A program made the position numbers and the translations under genes. Positions 28,168 to 47,196 of a stretch of 64,000 bases of DNA are shown piece after piece; position 1 is the first letter of the stretch; every line of letters starts with the position of its first letter. The notes beneath the pieces are model-generated. The model saw nothing but the letters and a program-made list of their open reading frames with translations, was not told the DNA's origin and did not search any database. Location: NCBI RefSeq assembly GCF_934924865.1, contig NZ_OW235315.1:3410001-3474000 (forward strand), read 5' to 3'. The stretch is from Tepidibacter aestuarii. GTDB lineage: Bacteria > Bacillota > Clostridia > Peptostreptococcales > Peptostreptococcaceae.

Positions 28168-30153
28168 CTATTTATTACTTTGTGCTTCTTCTATTATTTT
28201 CTGTGCAAACTGTGCTGGAACTTCATCATATTTATCAAATTCCATTTCAAAATAACCTCTTCCTTGAGTCATAGATCTTAAATCTATAGCATATTTAAAA
28301 GTCTCAGCTTGTGGTGCCTGAGCATATATAATTTGTTTTCCTCTTGAAGAAGGCTCCATTCCAAGTATTTTTCCTCTTCTTTTATTTATATCTCCCATTA
28401 TGTCTCCCATATACTCTTCAGGAACTACTATTTTTAAATTCATTATAGGTTCTAATAATACAGGCTCTGCTTCTTGTATTCCTTTTTTAAATGCGATTGA
28501 AGATGCTATTTTAAATGCCATTTCAGATGAGTCCACATCATGATATGATCCATCATATAATGTTGCTTTTATATTCATAACAGGGAACCCTGCTAATGCA
28601 CCTTCACTAAGACACTCTTTAAGACCTTTTTCTACGGCAGGTATATATTGTTTTGGAACTGATCCTCCGAATATGGCCTGCTCAAATATAAATTCTTCTT
28701 TAGATGGCTCAAATTTTATTTTAACATCTCCATACTGTCCGTGACCTCCACTTTGCTTTTTATGTTTTCCTTGTACATCTGATTTACCTTTTATGGTTTC
28801 TCTATATGCTACTTTCAAATCTGAAAGTTTAACCTCTACGCCAAATTTTTCTTTTAATTTATCTTTTATAGAATTTATATGCAGTTCTCCTTGGCCTCCT
28901 ATTAAAGTTTGCTTGGTTTCATGATTTCTAAACCATTTAAAAGAAAGATCTTCTTCTGATAACCTATGAAGTCCATTACTTATTTTTTCTTCATCTCCCT
29001 TATTTAAGCTATTTATTGCATAATATATTTGTGGTTTTGGAAATTCTATATTTTCGAAAGGCTCTTTATTAGAGCTTGTAGATAGAGTATCACCAGTTTG
29101 AACATTTGAAAGCTTATTTAATACTACAATATCTCCAGCAACAGCTTTTTTAAGTTCAATCTGATCCTTGTTTTTAAATGAATATATATGATATATTTTT
29201 TCTTTATTATCTTTATTTATATTATAAACTTCAGTATCTGGAGTTAATTCACCCTCACATACTTTTAATAGCGATACTTTTCCAATGAATGGATCAACTA
29301 ATGTTTTAAAAACTATTCCTGAGAATTCTTTATTATCACTTCTTAGTCCTATATCTGTAGGAGATGGCATGTAATCCCAAACCATATCCAGCAAAGTATG
29401 TATTCCTATATTTTTATTTGTTGAACCACACAATACAGGAATTATATCTCCTTTTAATACTCCTTCTCTTAATCCCTTATGTATTTCTTCTTGTGTGAAT
29501 TCCCCTTGTTCAAAATATTTATCAAGAAGCTCATCATCAGTTTCAGCAACTGATTCTAGTAGCATTTCTCTAATAGGACTTATATCTTCTTTCATATTTT
29601 CAGGTATATCAACTGTAACGCAATCTTTGCCATTATACTCTCTTGCAAACATATCTACTACATTTATAAATCCTTTAAACTCTTCATTATTTCCCATAGG
29701 CAAATGGAATGGAGCTATTTTCTTTCCATATCTTTCTCTTAGTTGCTCTAACACTTTGTTGTAATCAGCTTTTTGGCTGTCAATTTTATTTATAAATATG
29801 AATTTTGGGGTATTGTTTTCATCTGTTATCTCTAAAGCTTTATCTGTTCCAACTTGAATATCACAAGTTCCATCTACTACTATGATAGATCCTGCTGCCG
29901 CTTTAATAGCTGATATTGATTCTCCATAAAAATCAAAATATCCAGGAGTATCTAAGAAATTATATTTATGGTCATTCCATTCAACAGGGGCTAAACTAAG
30001 TGTAGATGTCATATTTACTTCTTCATTTGGCTTACTTATCCTATTTACTAATTTATTAGTATATAAAACAGCTTCTATTAAATTACTTTTTCCACATCCA
30101 GAATGTCCTAAAACCACAATATTTCTTATTTTATCACTTTCATAAATTTTCAT
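28168..30153 (-). CDS. Elongation factor G-like GTPase
   Basis: 661 residues with GTPase motifs GHSGCGKS (G1), FLDTPGYFDF (G3) and INKID (G4), the EF-G domain II-like part (GIVFKTLVDPFIGKVSLLKV), domain IV (GSVPKQYIPAVEKGLKECL) and domain V (EPVLLEPIMNLKIVVPEEYMGDIMGDINKRRGKILGME). This is the divergent paralog group (EF-G-like, sometimes called FusA2) rather than the canonical factor, since it is shorter and the P-loop has GHSGCGKS instead of AHIDAGKT. Role unknown; TetM-type resistance is not indicated. Confidence 0.9.
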   Translation of the reverse strand: MKIYESDKIRNIVVLGHSGCGKSNLIEAVLYTNKLVNRISKPNEEVNMTSTLSLAPVEWNDHKYNFLDTPGYFDFYGESISAIKAAAGSIIVVDGTCDIQVGTDKALEITDENNTPKFIFINKIDSQKADYNKVLEQLRERYGKKIAPFHLPMGNNEEFKGFINVVDMFAREYNGKDCVTVDIPENMKEDISPIREMLLESVAETDDELLDKYFEQGEFTQEEIHKGLREGVLKGDIIPVLCGSTNKNIGIHTLLDMVWDYMPSPTDIGLRSDNKEFSGIVFKTLVDPFIGKVSLLKVCEGELTPDTEVYNINKDNKEKIYHIYSFKNKDQIELKKAVAGDIVVLNKLSNVQTGDTLSTSSNKEPFENIEFPKPQIYYAINSLNKGDEEKISNGLHRLSEEDLSFKWFRNHETKQTLIGGQGELHINSIKDKLKEKFGVEVKLSDLKVAYRETIKGKSDVQGKHKKQSGGHGQYGDVKIKFEPSKEEFIFEQAIFGGSVPKQYIPAVEKGLKECLSEGALAGFPVMNIKATLYDGSYHDVDSSEMAFKIASSIAFKKGIQEAEPVLLEPIMNLKIVVPEEYMGDIMGDINKRRGKILGMEPSSRGKQIIYAQAPQAETFKYAIDLRSMTQGRGYFEMEFDKYDEVPAQFAQKIIEEAQSNK

Positions 30154-30347
30154 AGAAAAAATCCCCCTTCTTTTTTATAATATTCTATATATTTTGAATT
30201 TTTCCTTTTTTTAGTTTTTACTTATAAATCCAAAATAATACACAATATCATTAACTTATATTATTTAATTAAATTTGGCTTTATTATAAATATTATAATT
30301 TTCTTATATATAAAATATTATGTTTTAAAGTTTTTATTATGTATGAT

Positions 30348-30485
30348 ATATAAAAAATTCGTCTAGTTGCTACTCAACGGCTCATATCGCCAACGAGTTT
30401 CATTGCTTAAAAATAGTTGTAAGTATAGTTCTTCACCCATGTTATTTACAGATTCAAAATTATATAATTTCCTATAGAGTGAAAA
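30348..30485 (-). repeat. Dispersed ~140-bp intergenic repeat, copy C
   Basis: AAAAAATTCGTCTAGTTGCTAC, CGCCAACGAG, CATTGCTTAAAAATAGTTGTAAG, ATAGTTCTTC and TTATATAATTTCCTATA, in the same order as copy A but 6-8 bp shorter in the middle. It lies in the 450-bp gap between the thioredoxin-like gene and the EF-G-like gene; the rest of that gap is AT-rich without ORFs. Confidence 0.8.
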
Positions 30486-30585
30486 TTTAGCTTCATACTA
30501 GAAAACTAACGCTCTTCATTGCCTAATAATTGCTATTTTATTGATTTTCTAAATACATATTTTTTTATATTAATCTATTTTTTCG

Positions 30586-30625
30586 CAAAAAAATAATAGG
30601 TCTTTTTTAAAAGCCTATTATTTTT
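30586..30625 (-). terminator. Terminator of the thioredoxin-like gene
   Basis: AAAAATAATAGG / CCTATTATTTTT with a 13-nt loop; the stop codon lies in the loop. Confidence 0.7.
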
Positions 30626-31113
30626 AAAACGTCATCTATTGTATTTTTTGTGTATTCACCTTTTTTGTATTTTCTTTTAGAAACTAGTATCTCAGCCTCA
30701 TTACCTCTATTTATAATTTCTTTTAATATAGTTGGTAATTCTATGAATACTCCTAGTTCTTCAAAGTCCTCATCCATTATTATAAATGTCGGTATTTTAG
30801 GTTTTCCATTGAAGCTATACTTATTTAAAGCCTCTTCATTTCTTTCTCTTGATACAATTCTTAAGTTAATGTTTACATTTAAATCACAGATAAAGCTTAC
30901 TCCCGGTAAATTTATTTGACAATCAGGGCACCAATCTTCCGCAAATACTAATATATATATTTTTTTTTGGACACTCTTTATCTTATTCATTAACTTTTTA
31001 TCCATATTTATAGAATTCTTAATTTTTTCTATTTTTTCCTTGTATACATCTTCTGAAGATTCCAAAAACTCTTGAAAGCTTATACCTTTAAAAAACAGGT
31101 CTTTTAAACTCAT
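30607..31113 (-). CDS. Thioredoxin-like protein
   Basis: 168 residues. A helical N-terminus (1-45) precedes a thioredoxin fold: ILVFAEDWCPDCQINLPG carries the CxxC redox pair (C-P-D-C), and NGKPKIPTFIIMDEDF has the cis-proline (IPT). There is no signal peptide, so it should be cytosolic. This type (thioredoxin family, WCPDC) is common in Firmicutes; the partner is unknown. Single gene upstream of rRNA operon 1. Confidence 0.87.
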   Translation of the reverse strand: MSLKDLFFKGISFQEFLESSEDVYKEKIEKIKNSINMDKKLMNKIKSVQKKIYILVFAEDWCPDCQINLPGVSFICDLNVNINLRIVSRERNEEALNKYSFNGKPKIPTFIIMDEDFEELGVFIELPTILKEIINRGNEAEILVSKRKYKKGEYTKNTIDDVLKIIGF

Positions 31114-31186
31114 ATTTTTATACCCCCTATATGGATATACTACTTAAGAACTATTATAACACAAAAAATATAATAAAAAAAGATTA

Positions 31187-31302
<116 letters not shown>

Positions 31303-31362
31303 TAATCTTTTAGTTTTAAGTATTAAGATTAATACTTTCAAAATTGATCAGATTTAAATTTT

Positions 31363-34282
<2,920 letters not shown>

Positions 34283-34358
34283 AAATTTATTTAAATCTGT
34301 TCAATTTTCAAAGTACTAATTTTGAGGAATAAACCCTCAAAATTAAACAGTAGGTTAT

Positions 34359-35882
<1,524 letters not shown>

Positions 35883-36021
35883 AAAAGTTTGTCAGTACTC
35901 AGTAAACTGACTTTATGTGTTGTTTCCGAAAATCACTGTTGTGATTTATTTATAACCTACTGTTTAATTTTCAAAGTTCATTTTGTGTTTCGTGTTTGCC
36001 TCGTTGTTGAGGACAAGTAAT

Positions 36022-36050
36022 AATATATCACCTTTAAAACATTTCGTCAA
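36022..36050 (-). promoter_or_regulatory. rRNA operon 1 promoter
   Basis: Minus strand TTGACG (36045-36050), 17-nt spacer, TATATT (36022-36027), about 140 nt before the 16S 5' end. The same promoter is at rrn2 and rrn3. Confidence 0.88.
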
Positions 36051-36290
36051 CACTTTTTTTAAAGTTTTTATTACTTTTTTTTATTCTCTAATATATCCAC
36101 AAATTCACATATGTATCTTCCTACATAAAATTCGTTGTTCATTATTTTTGTAATAAAATATTCTAACCAACAAATTTTATAATTTAAAAATTATTTTTTA
36201 TAGGCTCAATTGAATATTTAGTGTTCATATTGAAAAAAATAATATTAGAATCTATAATTTTCTATTTATTATTAAAAAGGTGGTGTTTTT

Positions 36291-36488
36291 ATGAATGATA
36301 AATTAAGTCATTTAAAAAAACTATATGAAGATGGCTATAGATGTATTTATTATGATTCTACTAATCAAAATACATTTTCTGTATATCTAAAAAATTTCGA
36401 AATGGAAAGAAGTGAGGTAGTAGAATTACAAGATTCTACAGAGTTTGATGAGTTAAGATCATATATAGATGGTTTTAATTTCAGATAG
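36291..36488 (+). CDS. Small hypothetical protein (65 aa)
   Basis: MNDKLSHLKKLYEDGYRCIYYDS... with AAAAAGGTGG ribosome binding site 8 nt upstream, acidic and soluble. No family recognised. It is a lone plus-strand gene between two rRNA operons, followed by a hairpin (36501-36526). Confidence 0.65.
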   Translation: MNDKLSHLKKLYEDGYRCIYYDSTNQNTFSVYLKNFEMERSEVVELQDSTEFDELRSYIDGFNFR

Positions 36489-36500
36489 TTGTAAAATCCA

Positions 36501-36526
36501 TAAAGGAGCCACCAGGCTCCTTTATA
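36501..36526 (+). terminator. Hairpin after the 65-aa gene
   Basis: TAAAGGAGCC-ACCA-GGCTCCTTTA, 10-bp perfect stem; only a short T-run follows. Confidence 0.7.
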
Positions 36527-36653
36527 ATGCACTTTCTTTAGTCAGATTATTTGCTATTTTTTTTATGAGATTCATCAATTCTTTTCTTTGTTTTTCATCT
36601 TTATCTACTCTATTTATATATTGATTAAAATATAATATTTTTTTATTTTTCAT
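36522..36653 (-). CDS. Possible small protein (43 aa)
   Basis: MKNKKILYFNQYINRVDKDE..., lysine-rich and helical; ribosome binding site is weak (GGGATGTGATAAA). Its end overlaps the hairpin of the opposite gene. May be chance. The rest of 36654-36978 is AT-rich with nothing recognisable. Confidence 0.3.
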   Translation of the reverse strand: MKNKKILYFNQYINRVDKDEKQRKELMNLIKKIANNLTKESAL

Positions 36654-36978
36654 TTTATCACATCCCATATTCAATATGTATTCTTACTATTTCTATTTTT
36701 TTATCTTTATTTCCTTCTTTATTTTTAAAATTTTTGCTATAAAAATAAATCGCCTTTATTATAAATTCTACGCAAATATAGGCCATATTATACTTTCATT
36801 AGTAAAAATATTTCTATAAAGCGAAACTTAATTGATATAGAATTTTAAAACTTTCAGATAAAAATGAATCTGATTTAAGATATTGAGGAATTCATCTAAA
36901 AACAAAGGTTATCTTTAGTTTATATAGAATAATATTACTCACAAAATTTTCTTACATTTTACTTTGGGGGTACAGTCT

Positions 36979-37749
36979 ATGATTATAAAATTAAATGATA
37001 GCTACAATAATCTTTTAACGAAATATTTAAAACAAGAAAGTGAAGTCAATCTTTTTATTATAGGGGATCTTGAGAACTACGGATATGATAAAGATTTTCA
37101 AGAGATTTGGGGAGAAATCAATGATAATGGATCTCTAATAGCAGTATTATTAAGATATCACTATAATCTTATATTTTACTCTAGGGATAAATTTGATCTT
37201 AATGGCTTTTATAATATTATGAAAAATATAGATTTTAAAGCTTTATCTGGCGAGAAAACTATAATAGAACAATTTCAAAATCTATTTGAATTTAGTCAAA
37301 GAAATGATATGCATTTTTGCAAATTAGATAATATTTCAGATTTAGAAATTAATAACTTATCTAATCGAATTAAGCAATTAAGCTTAGATAAAGTCCAAAA
37401 TATAATAAAACTTCATCAATCGATTGATGAGTTTGATGACTTTCCATTAGAAATAGTTAAGAGAAATTTTGAAAGTGGTAGAGCCTATTATATAGAAGAA
37501 GACGAAGAAATTGTTTCAATTTCACAAACCACAGCTGAAAATACTAATTCTGCTATGATTATAGGTGTATGTACTCATCCGAAATACAGAAAAAAAGGCT
37601 ATGCTTCAGCTTGCGTATCTCATATATGTATGGAGCTTTTAAAAGAAAATAAAACACTATGTCTTTTTTATGATAACCCTAAAGCTGGGAAAATGTATAA
37701 AAAATTAGGATTTAAAGATATAGGTATATGGACTTGTTACAATCCATAA
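36979..37749 (+). CDS. GNAT family N-acetyltransferase
   Basis: 256 residues from ATG 36979 (MIIKLNDSYNNLLTKYLKQE), chosen because GGGGG lies 8-9 nt upstream; the upstream TTG is part of that site. The C-terminal GNAT domain (about 155-250) has the acetyl-CoA loop HPKYRKKGYAS and the MYKKLGFKDIG helix. The N-terminal 130 residues are of unknown fold, as in two-domain GNAT proteins. The substrate cannot be told. It converges on rrn2 with only 20 bp between its stop and the 5S end. Confidence 0.85.
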   Translation: MIIKLNDSYNNLLTKYLKQESEVNLFIIGDLENYGYDKDFQEIWGEINDNGSLIAVLLRYHYNLIFYSRDKFDLNGFYNIMKNIDFKALSGEKTIIEQFQNLFEFSQRNDMHFCKLDNISDLEINNLSNRIKQLSLDKVQNIIKLHQSIDEFDDFPLEIVKRNFESGRAYYIEEDEEIVSISQTTAENTNSAMIIGVCTHPKYRKKGYASACVSHICMELLKENKTLCLFYDNPKAGKMYKKLGFKDIGIWTCYNP

Positions 37750-37769
37750 CAAAAAATAAAAAAAGATTA

Positions 37770-37885
<116 letters not shown>

Positions 37886-37945
37886 TAATCTTTTAGTTTT
37901 AAGTATTAAGATTAATACTTTCAAAATTGATCAGATTTAAAATTT

Positions 37946-40865
<2,920 letters not shown>

Positions 40866-40941
40866 AAATTTATTTAAATCTGTTCAATTTTCAAAGTACT
40901 AATTTTGAGGAATAAACCCTCAAAATTAAACAGTAGGTTAT

Positions 40942-42465
<1,524 letters not shown>

Positions 42466-42604
42466 AAAAGTTTGTCAGTACTCAGTAAACTGACTTTATG
42501 TGTTGTTTCCGAAAATCACTGTTGTGATTTATTTATAACCTACTGTTTAATTTTCAAAGTTCATTTTGTGTTTCGTGTTTGCCTCGTTGTTGAGGACAAG
42601 TAAT

Positions 42605-42633
42605 AATATATCACCTTTAAAACATTTCGTCAA
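42605..42633 (-). promoter_or_regulatory. rRNA operon 2 promoter
   Basis: TTGACG (42628-42633), 17 nt, TATATT (42605-42610), same as operon 1. Identity with operon 1 ends shortly upstream (near 42655). Confidence 0.88.
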
Positions 42634-42687
42634 CACTTTTTTTAAAGTTTTTATTGTTTTATGAAAACAAGTTATATAATTAGTCTT

Positions 42688-42742
42688 AAATTGAGGGTTC
42701 TAAACTAAATGATTTTTGTATTATAGTTAAGAACCCTTAATT
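42688..42742 (-). terminator. Hairpin after the bL25 gene
   Basis: TTGAGGGTTCT ... AGAACCCTTAA with further pairing AACTA/TAGTT inward; long loop and weak T-run. Confidence 0.55.
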
Positions 42743-42744
42743 AT

Positions 42745-43362
42745 TTATTTCATATTATGTGTCTGTGACATTTCCTTCGTCAAATCTCTATCTATATCAG
42801 TTTCTTCATCAAAAGTTTGATAAGTTTTAGGATAATTGACAGAAGCAACAATTGAATTCATATCGTCTAAAATAGATACTCCTTGAGGTATATTTAAATC
42901 TGCAACTGTAAGAGACCCTCCCTCTTGAAGATAAGATAGATCTCCTCTAACATGTGTAGGTGTATCATAAGCCCCATATTTGACTTCAACATCTAGAAGT
43001 TGCTGCTGTACAACATATCCTTGACTTTCTATTTTAGATTTATTCTCCAATACAATAGGTATATGAGTATGAATAAAATCTTCGTTCGTTACTTTATGTA
43101 AATCAAAGTGTATAAACTCTTTATCATTCATAATGTCTCTTTGAACTTCATGTATATAAACTTTATGAACTTCATTGTTAAACTCTATATCAAATACTTT
43201 GTTTTCTTTATTTTGACTGTAGATTTGTTTAAATTCTTTCTTATCCATAGCAACTCCAATAGAGTCTGTGTTTTTACCATATAAAACCCCAGGTACAAAA
43301 CCTTTTTTTCTTATTGCTTTAGCTTTACAGTTGCTAAACGAATTCCTAGATAATAACTCCAT
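42745..43362 (-). CDS. Ribosomal protein bL25, CTC type
   Basis: 205 residues: N-terminal L25 domain that binds 5S rRNA (IRKKGFVPGVLYGKNTDS, then VYIHEVQRDIMNDKEFIHFDLHKV) and the C-terminal TL5/CTC domain (SIESQGY, ADLNIPQGVSILDDMNSIVASV). CTC proteins are stress-linked in Bacillus. Lone gene directly upstream of rrn2, fitting a 5S-binding protein. Confidence 0.92.
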   Translation of the reverse strand: MELLSRNSFSNCKAKAIRKKGFVPGVLYGKNTDSIGVAMDKKEFKQIYSQNKENKVFDIEFNNEVHKVYIHEVQRDIMNDKEFIHFDLHKVTNEDFIHTHIPIVLENKSKIESQGYVVQQQLLDVEVKYGAYDTPTHVRGDLSYLQEGGSLTVADLNIPQGVSILDDMNSIVASVNYPKTYQTFDEETDIDRDLTKEMSQTHNMK

Positions 43363-43539
43363 AAATAATACCTCCTATATTTATTATACATAAGGTATTA
43401 TTGACACTATATTATTCTTTAATACATTTATTTTTATACATTTGGTTTGTGAAATAAATAAAATATATCTATGAAAATATTAATAATTAACTTTAAATAT
43501 TTTCATAAACATATTTTTATACAAATCAAGTTAAATATA

Positions 43540-43956
43540 TTATCCAACTATAGATAATAACCTCTTTACTATATCACTTAATTTCAATTCTCCTAATTCT
43601 CTATGGCACATAGTAAATACCAATTTAATACAATCTTCTACTTCATCATATTTATAAGCATATGCTTTTAAGATACTTCTTTCAGGCATATACTCCTCTA
43701 GTTCAACAGCTAAAGTGTCTGCTAAGTCCATGTATTCATCAAGCAATTCTTCTTTGTTTTCTTCTTCTAAATCGTATCCATCGTCTTTTAACATTTCATT
43801 TAATACATCTATATTTATACTCATGTTAAATGCAACTATATCTTCCCTTTTAGATCTTAGACTCATATCTTCTAATATATTAAATTCGCTATTGTCTAAT
43901 ATTATTTTTTTTATATCATTACTATCTATTACCTCATCTTTGAATATTACAAACAT
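43540..43956 (-). CDS. Hypothetical acidic protein
   Basis: 138 residues, strongly acidic (YDLEEENKEELLDEYMDLADTLAVELEEYMPE in the middle, described here as separate parts), no signal peptide, no membrane helix. GAGGAGATGATTTC ribosome binding site. No family recognised. It has a hairpin upstream (44012-44055). Confidence 0.75.
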   Translation of the reverse strand: MFVIFKDEVIDSNDIKKIILDNSEFNILEDMSLRSKREDIVAFNMSINIDVLNEMLKDDGYDLEEENKEELLDEYMDLADTLAVELEEYMPERSILKAYAYKYDEVEDCIKLVFTMCHRELGELKLSDIVKRLLSIVG

Positions 43957-44011
43957 GAAATCATCTCCTCATAAGTAAATTATTTCTTCATATGTTGTTT
44001 CAATGAACTTA

Positions 44012-44055
44012 ATAAAAAAGTCTTTATTCTAGAAATTTTCAATGTAGACTTTTTT
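44012..44055. terminator. Long-loop hairpin upstream of the acidic hypothetical gene
   Basis: AAAAAAGTCT (44012-44021 region) pairs with AGACTTTTTT near 44045-44055 across about 22 nt. Confidence 0.4.
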
Positions 44056-44120
44056 GAAATTCGTAACATAAATTATACTTATTCACAATTTAAATATAAA
44101 TATAATTTCCTACTCATTAT

Positions 44121-44153
44121 AAAAAAAGAAAAGCCTAAATACAAGCTTTTCTT
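44121..44153 (-). terminator. Terminator of the bofA-like gene
   Basis: AAGAAAAGC / GCTTTTCTT with a 10-nt loop and seven Ts on the minus strand. Confidence 0.82.
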
Positions 44154-44213
44154 AAATATGTAATAAATATATTTACATCATTGTTATGTAATATGTATAT
44201 TTCAGTTATTAAT

Positions 44214-44495
44214 TTACAACAAATATTGTATTAAAGATATAGCTAAAACTCCAAATACACCTAAATAAGCTGTGCAAAAAGATGTTAGCAAGTTTATACC
44301 TATGTTTAAGTTTATATTAAAAATACTAAAAGCATAATTTAAAATAAATATACATAGACCTCCAACCATTAGTTTAGCACTAATTTTACCTATCAACTTC
44401 AGTGGACCGATCATCAATAAAGCTATGGTATAAATGCTAAGTATTATGATTCCATATAATAATATGAGCTTCACCTGTAATAAAACATCTATCAT
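44214..44495 (-). CDS. BofA-like pro-sigma-K processing inhibitor
   Basis: 93 residues from ATG 44495 (MIDVLLQVKLILLYGIII), with GGGGGG ribosome binding site 6 nt upstream. Two or three membrane helices; the C-terminal part (PLKLIGKISAKLMVGGLCIFILN ... NLLTSFCTAYLGVFGVLAISLI, quoted in pieces) follows the BofA family pattern. BofA restrains SpoIVFB-type proteolysis of pro-sigma-K in Bacillus sporulation. Downstream of a yaaL-like gene, as in other Firmicutes. Confidence 0.83.
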   Translation of the reverse strand: MIDVLLQVKLILLYGIIILSIYTIALLMIGPLKLIGKISAKLMVGGLCIFILNYAFSIFNINLNIGINLLTSFCTAYLGVFGVLAISLIQYLL

Positions 44496-44570
44496 ATTTA
44501 TCCCCCCAAGTTTATCCATTATATATTGATCTTATAATCAAATACTCATCAATAGCATTTAGAAAGTTCT

Positions 44571-44804
44571 TTATACATTACATACCCCTTTATAAATTAT
44601 CCCATTTTCTTTTGCTTTTCTTAAAAAATATGAATACCTAGATTTAGCAGCTTCTAATCTAAATATTGCATAATCTACTAGATCTGGATCTCTTACATTA
44701 TCAAAAAAAGATTCAGCTGATTTTAAATCTATATATGCTTCTCGTAAATCTTTCATAAATTCTTCATTTTCATCTACTTGTTTTTTAAAAAAATTAATAC
44801 TCAT
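44571..44804 (-). CDS. YaaL-like protein (DUF2508)
   Basis: 77 residues, helical: MSINFFKKQVDENEEFMKDL, then LKSAESFFDNVRDPDLVDYAIFRLEAAKSRYSYFLRKAK, the DUF2508 signature. Sits next to bofA, the known recR-yaaL-bofA order; recR is not adjacent here. Function unknown. Confidence 0.85.
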   Translation of the reverse strand: MSINFFKKQVDENEEFMKDLREAYIDLKSAESFFDNVRDPDLVDYAIFRLEAAKSRYSYFLRKAKENGIIYKGVCNV

Positions 44805-44876
44805 AAATGTACCCCTCCCTATTATAAATTTATATTTTAATTTTGGACTTTTATGATAAAATATATACTTTTTTTT

Positions 44877-44906
44877 AAAAAAAAGAACTCTACAGAGTTC
44901 TTTTTT
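44877..44906 (-). terminator. Terminator of the AraC-family gene
   Basis: AAAAAGAACTC-TACA-GAGTTCTTTTT type hairpin with T-run, overlapping the stop codon. Confidence 0.85.
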
Positions 44907-45738
44907 GTTTTATCTTTTGATATTGTTTAGGTGTGTGTCCATATTTATTCTTAAATTGACTTATAAAATATGATATATTCTCGTAACCTAAATCATAAGC
45001 TACTTCAGTTACGTTCTTTTCTTTCAAAAGATCTATTGATTTTTTAAGTTTTATTTCTTTTAAATATAGGTTAGGAGTCACTCCTATTATATTTTTAAAC
45101 TGTATTGAAAAATTCGATTCAGACATATTTAAATAGCTAGCTATATCTTTTATTTTTATATTTTTATCATAGTTCTCACGTATATATTTTGTAGCTATTG
45201 ATATGGGGTGAGTATGTTCTTTTGTTAATATATCTTCTGAACCCTGTATTTTTAGAATATTATATAGCATCTCTTGAATATAAAGATCCATCAAAAAATA
45301 TTTATTTTTTTCTGACGAGAAATTAGTTTTTATAATCTTCCCGAATATTTCATTTATAGTTTTATTTTTTTTACCTAAGAATATATTTTTATATTTAGGA
45401 TTTATATTGCTTTTGATATCGCAATTAACTTTATCTACTACATTCTTTATTATGTCTTGCTCTATCTCTAATACTAAAGCTTTTGTAGGAGTCTTCATTT
45501 CCATTTCTACTTTTGAGTTTGGTGGTAATATTATAAACTCATCTTTTCCATAATAAAAATTATCACTTTCATCTACTCTTAGTTTTTTTTGGCCGTTAAG
45601 TATAGTGCATATTCTATTATTTTCATAAGATTTATAACATCCACTATATGGTTTTTCGAAATCATAATATAAAAATCTCATGTAATCGGTTTCAGTACCA
45701 TCTATTAACTCAATATTTCTATCAAACTTATTAATCAT
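44890..45738 (-). CDS. AraC-family transcriptional regulator
   Basis: 282 residues from ATG 45738 (MINKFDRNIELIDGTETDY), chosen because GGAGG lies 9 nt upstream. The N-terminal half is an AraC-type ligand-sensing beta barrel (GKDEFIILPPNSKVEME); the C-terminal half has two HTHs (IKIKDIASYLNMSESNFSIQFKNIIG and VTEVAYDLGYENISYFISQFKNKYGHTPKQYQ). Divergent from the alcohol dehydrogenase across 280 bp, so likely its regulator. Confidence 0.9.
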   Translation of the reverse strand: MINKFDRNIELIDGTETDYMRFLYYDFEKPYSGCYKSYENNRICTILNGQKKLRVDESDNFYYGKDEFIILPPNSKVEMEMKTPTKALVLEIEQDIIKNVVDKVNCDIKSNINPKYKNIFLGKKNKTINEIFGKIIKTNFSSEKNKYFLMDLYIQEMLYNILKIQGSEDILTKEHTHPISIATKYIRENYDKNIKIKDIASYLNMSESNFSIQFKNIIGVTPNLYLKEIKLKKSIDLLKEKNVTEVAYDLGYENISYFISQFKNKYGHTPKQYQKIKQKRTL

Positions 45739-46017
45739 ATCTAATTTCCTCCAAATGTTCATATATATAATGTTAATTTTTTATCTCTTATTCAATTTAT
45801 ATAGTTCTAATAATCTAAATTTGTTACTTTATTTTTACTTTTATATACACATTATACTATATTCACTATTAATTTTTTAAGAATCTTAAAATTACATTTA
45901 TTTATTTTTAGCTCATTTTATCAAATTTAGAGTTAGTTTTATTTAACTATTTATATTAATATTATAAATATAAATTTTAAGTTATTTTTTTAACATAAAT
46001 TTCAAGGAGGTTTTTTT

Positions 46018-47172
46018 ATGAACAGCACTTATAAATTTAATATGCCCTCTGTTAATTTGATGGGACCTGGATGTTTAAACGAAGTTGGAGATGAAGTTTT
46101 ATCTCTAGGATTAAAAAAAGCTTTAATAGTAACAGATAAAATGCTAGTTAAAATAGGTTTGATACATAAATTAGTAGATGTATTGGATAAAAGTAATATG
46201 GATTATGTTATATTTGATAAAACTCAACCTAATCCTACTGTAAAAAATGTTGAAGATGGTTTAGCTCTTTTAAAAGAAAATAAATGTGACTTTATTATTT
46301 CGTTTGGCGGAGGTTCTCCTCACGATTGTGCTAAAGGTATTGGAATTGTTGCAAGTAACGGTGGATGTATAAAAGATTATGAAGGAGTAAATAAATCTAA
46401 AAAATCTATGCTTCCACTAGTTGCTATTAACACAACTGCAGGAACTGCAAGTGAAATGACTAAGTTTTGTATAATAACAGATGAGGATAGACATATAAAA
46501 ATGGCTATAGTTGATAATCATACAACTCCAACTATATCTGTAAACGACCCACTACTAATGGTAGAAAAACCAGCATCGTTAACAGCAGCTACAGGAATGG
46601 ATGCTCTTACTCATGCAATAGAAGCTTTTGTGTCAACACAAGCTACTCCTGTGACAGATGCTTGTGCATTAATGGCAATAGAATTAATATGCACAAACCT
46701 AAAAGAAGCTGTAGATAATGGCTTTAATGTAGAAGCTAGAGGCAAAATGGCCTATGCTCAATTTTTAGCTGGAATGGCATTTAATAATGCAAGTCTTGGA
46801 TATGTTCATGCTATGGCACACCAGTTAGGTGGTTTGTACGATCTACCTCATGGTGTTTGTAATGCTATATTACTACCTCATGTTCAGGAATATAATTCTA
46901 AAGTAGTTCCTGATAGATTTGTTGACATTGCTAAAGCTATGGGAGAAGATATTCATAATATTTCAAATGAAAAAGCAGCTATTAAAGTTATTGATTCTAT
47001 TAAAAAACTATCTAAAAAAATCGGGATTCCTTCTGGATTAAAAGAACTAGATGCAAAAGAAGAAGATTTAACTATTCTTTCTGAAAATGCTTTAAAAGAT
47101 GCTTGCGGATTTACTAACCCTAAACAAGCTTCTCTAGAAGAAATAATTGAAGTATATAAAAACGCTATGTAA
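46018..47172 (+). CDS. Iron-containing alcohol dehydrogenase
   Basis: 384 residues, group III metal-dependent ADH. NAD-binding signature [13 protein letters not shown] (97-109) and the metal ligands D195, H199, H264 and H278 ([27 protein letters not shown]). Closest in look to 1,3-propanediol/butanol-type enzymes, but the substrate cannot be set from sequence. AAGGAGG ribosome binding site 8 nt before the ATG. An AraC regulator is divergent upstream. Confidence 0.95.
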   Translation: MNSTYKFNMPSVNLMGPGCLNEVGDEVLSLGLKKALIVTDKMLVKIGLIHKLVDVLDKSNMDYVIFDKTQPNPTVKNVEDGLALLKENKCDFIISFGGGSPHDCAKGIGIVASNGGCIKDYEGVNKSKKSMLPLVAINTTAGTASEMTKFCIITDEDRHIKMAIVDNHTTPTISVNDPLLMVEKPASLTAATGMDALTHAIEAFVSTQATPVTDACALMAIELICTNLKEAVDNGFNVEARGKMAYAQFLAGMAFNNASLGYVHAMAHQLGGLYDLPHGVCNAILLPHVQEYNSKVVPDRFVDIAKAMGEDIHNISNEKAAIKVIDSIKKLSKKIGIPSGLKELDAKEEDLTILSENALKDACGFTNPKQASLEEIIEVYKNAM

Positions 47173-47196
47173 TTAAAAATCATCTACTAGATAGTT

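Noticed and set aside
28168-30153. Tetracycline-resistance ribosome protection protein (TetM type)
   Set aside because: Related GTPase fold, but the P-loop and length fit the EF-G-like group and no mobile element is nearby.
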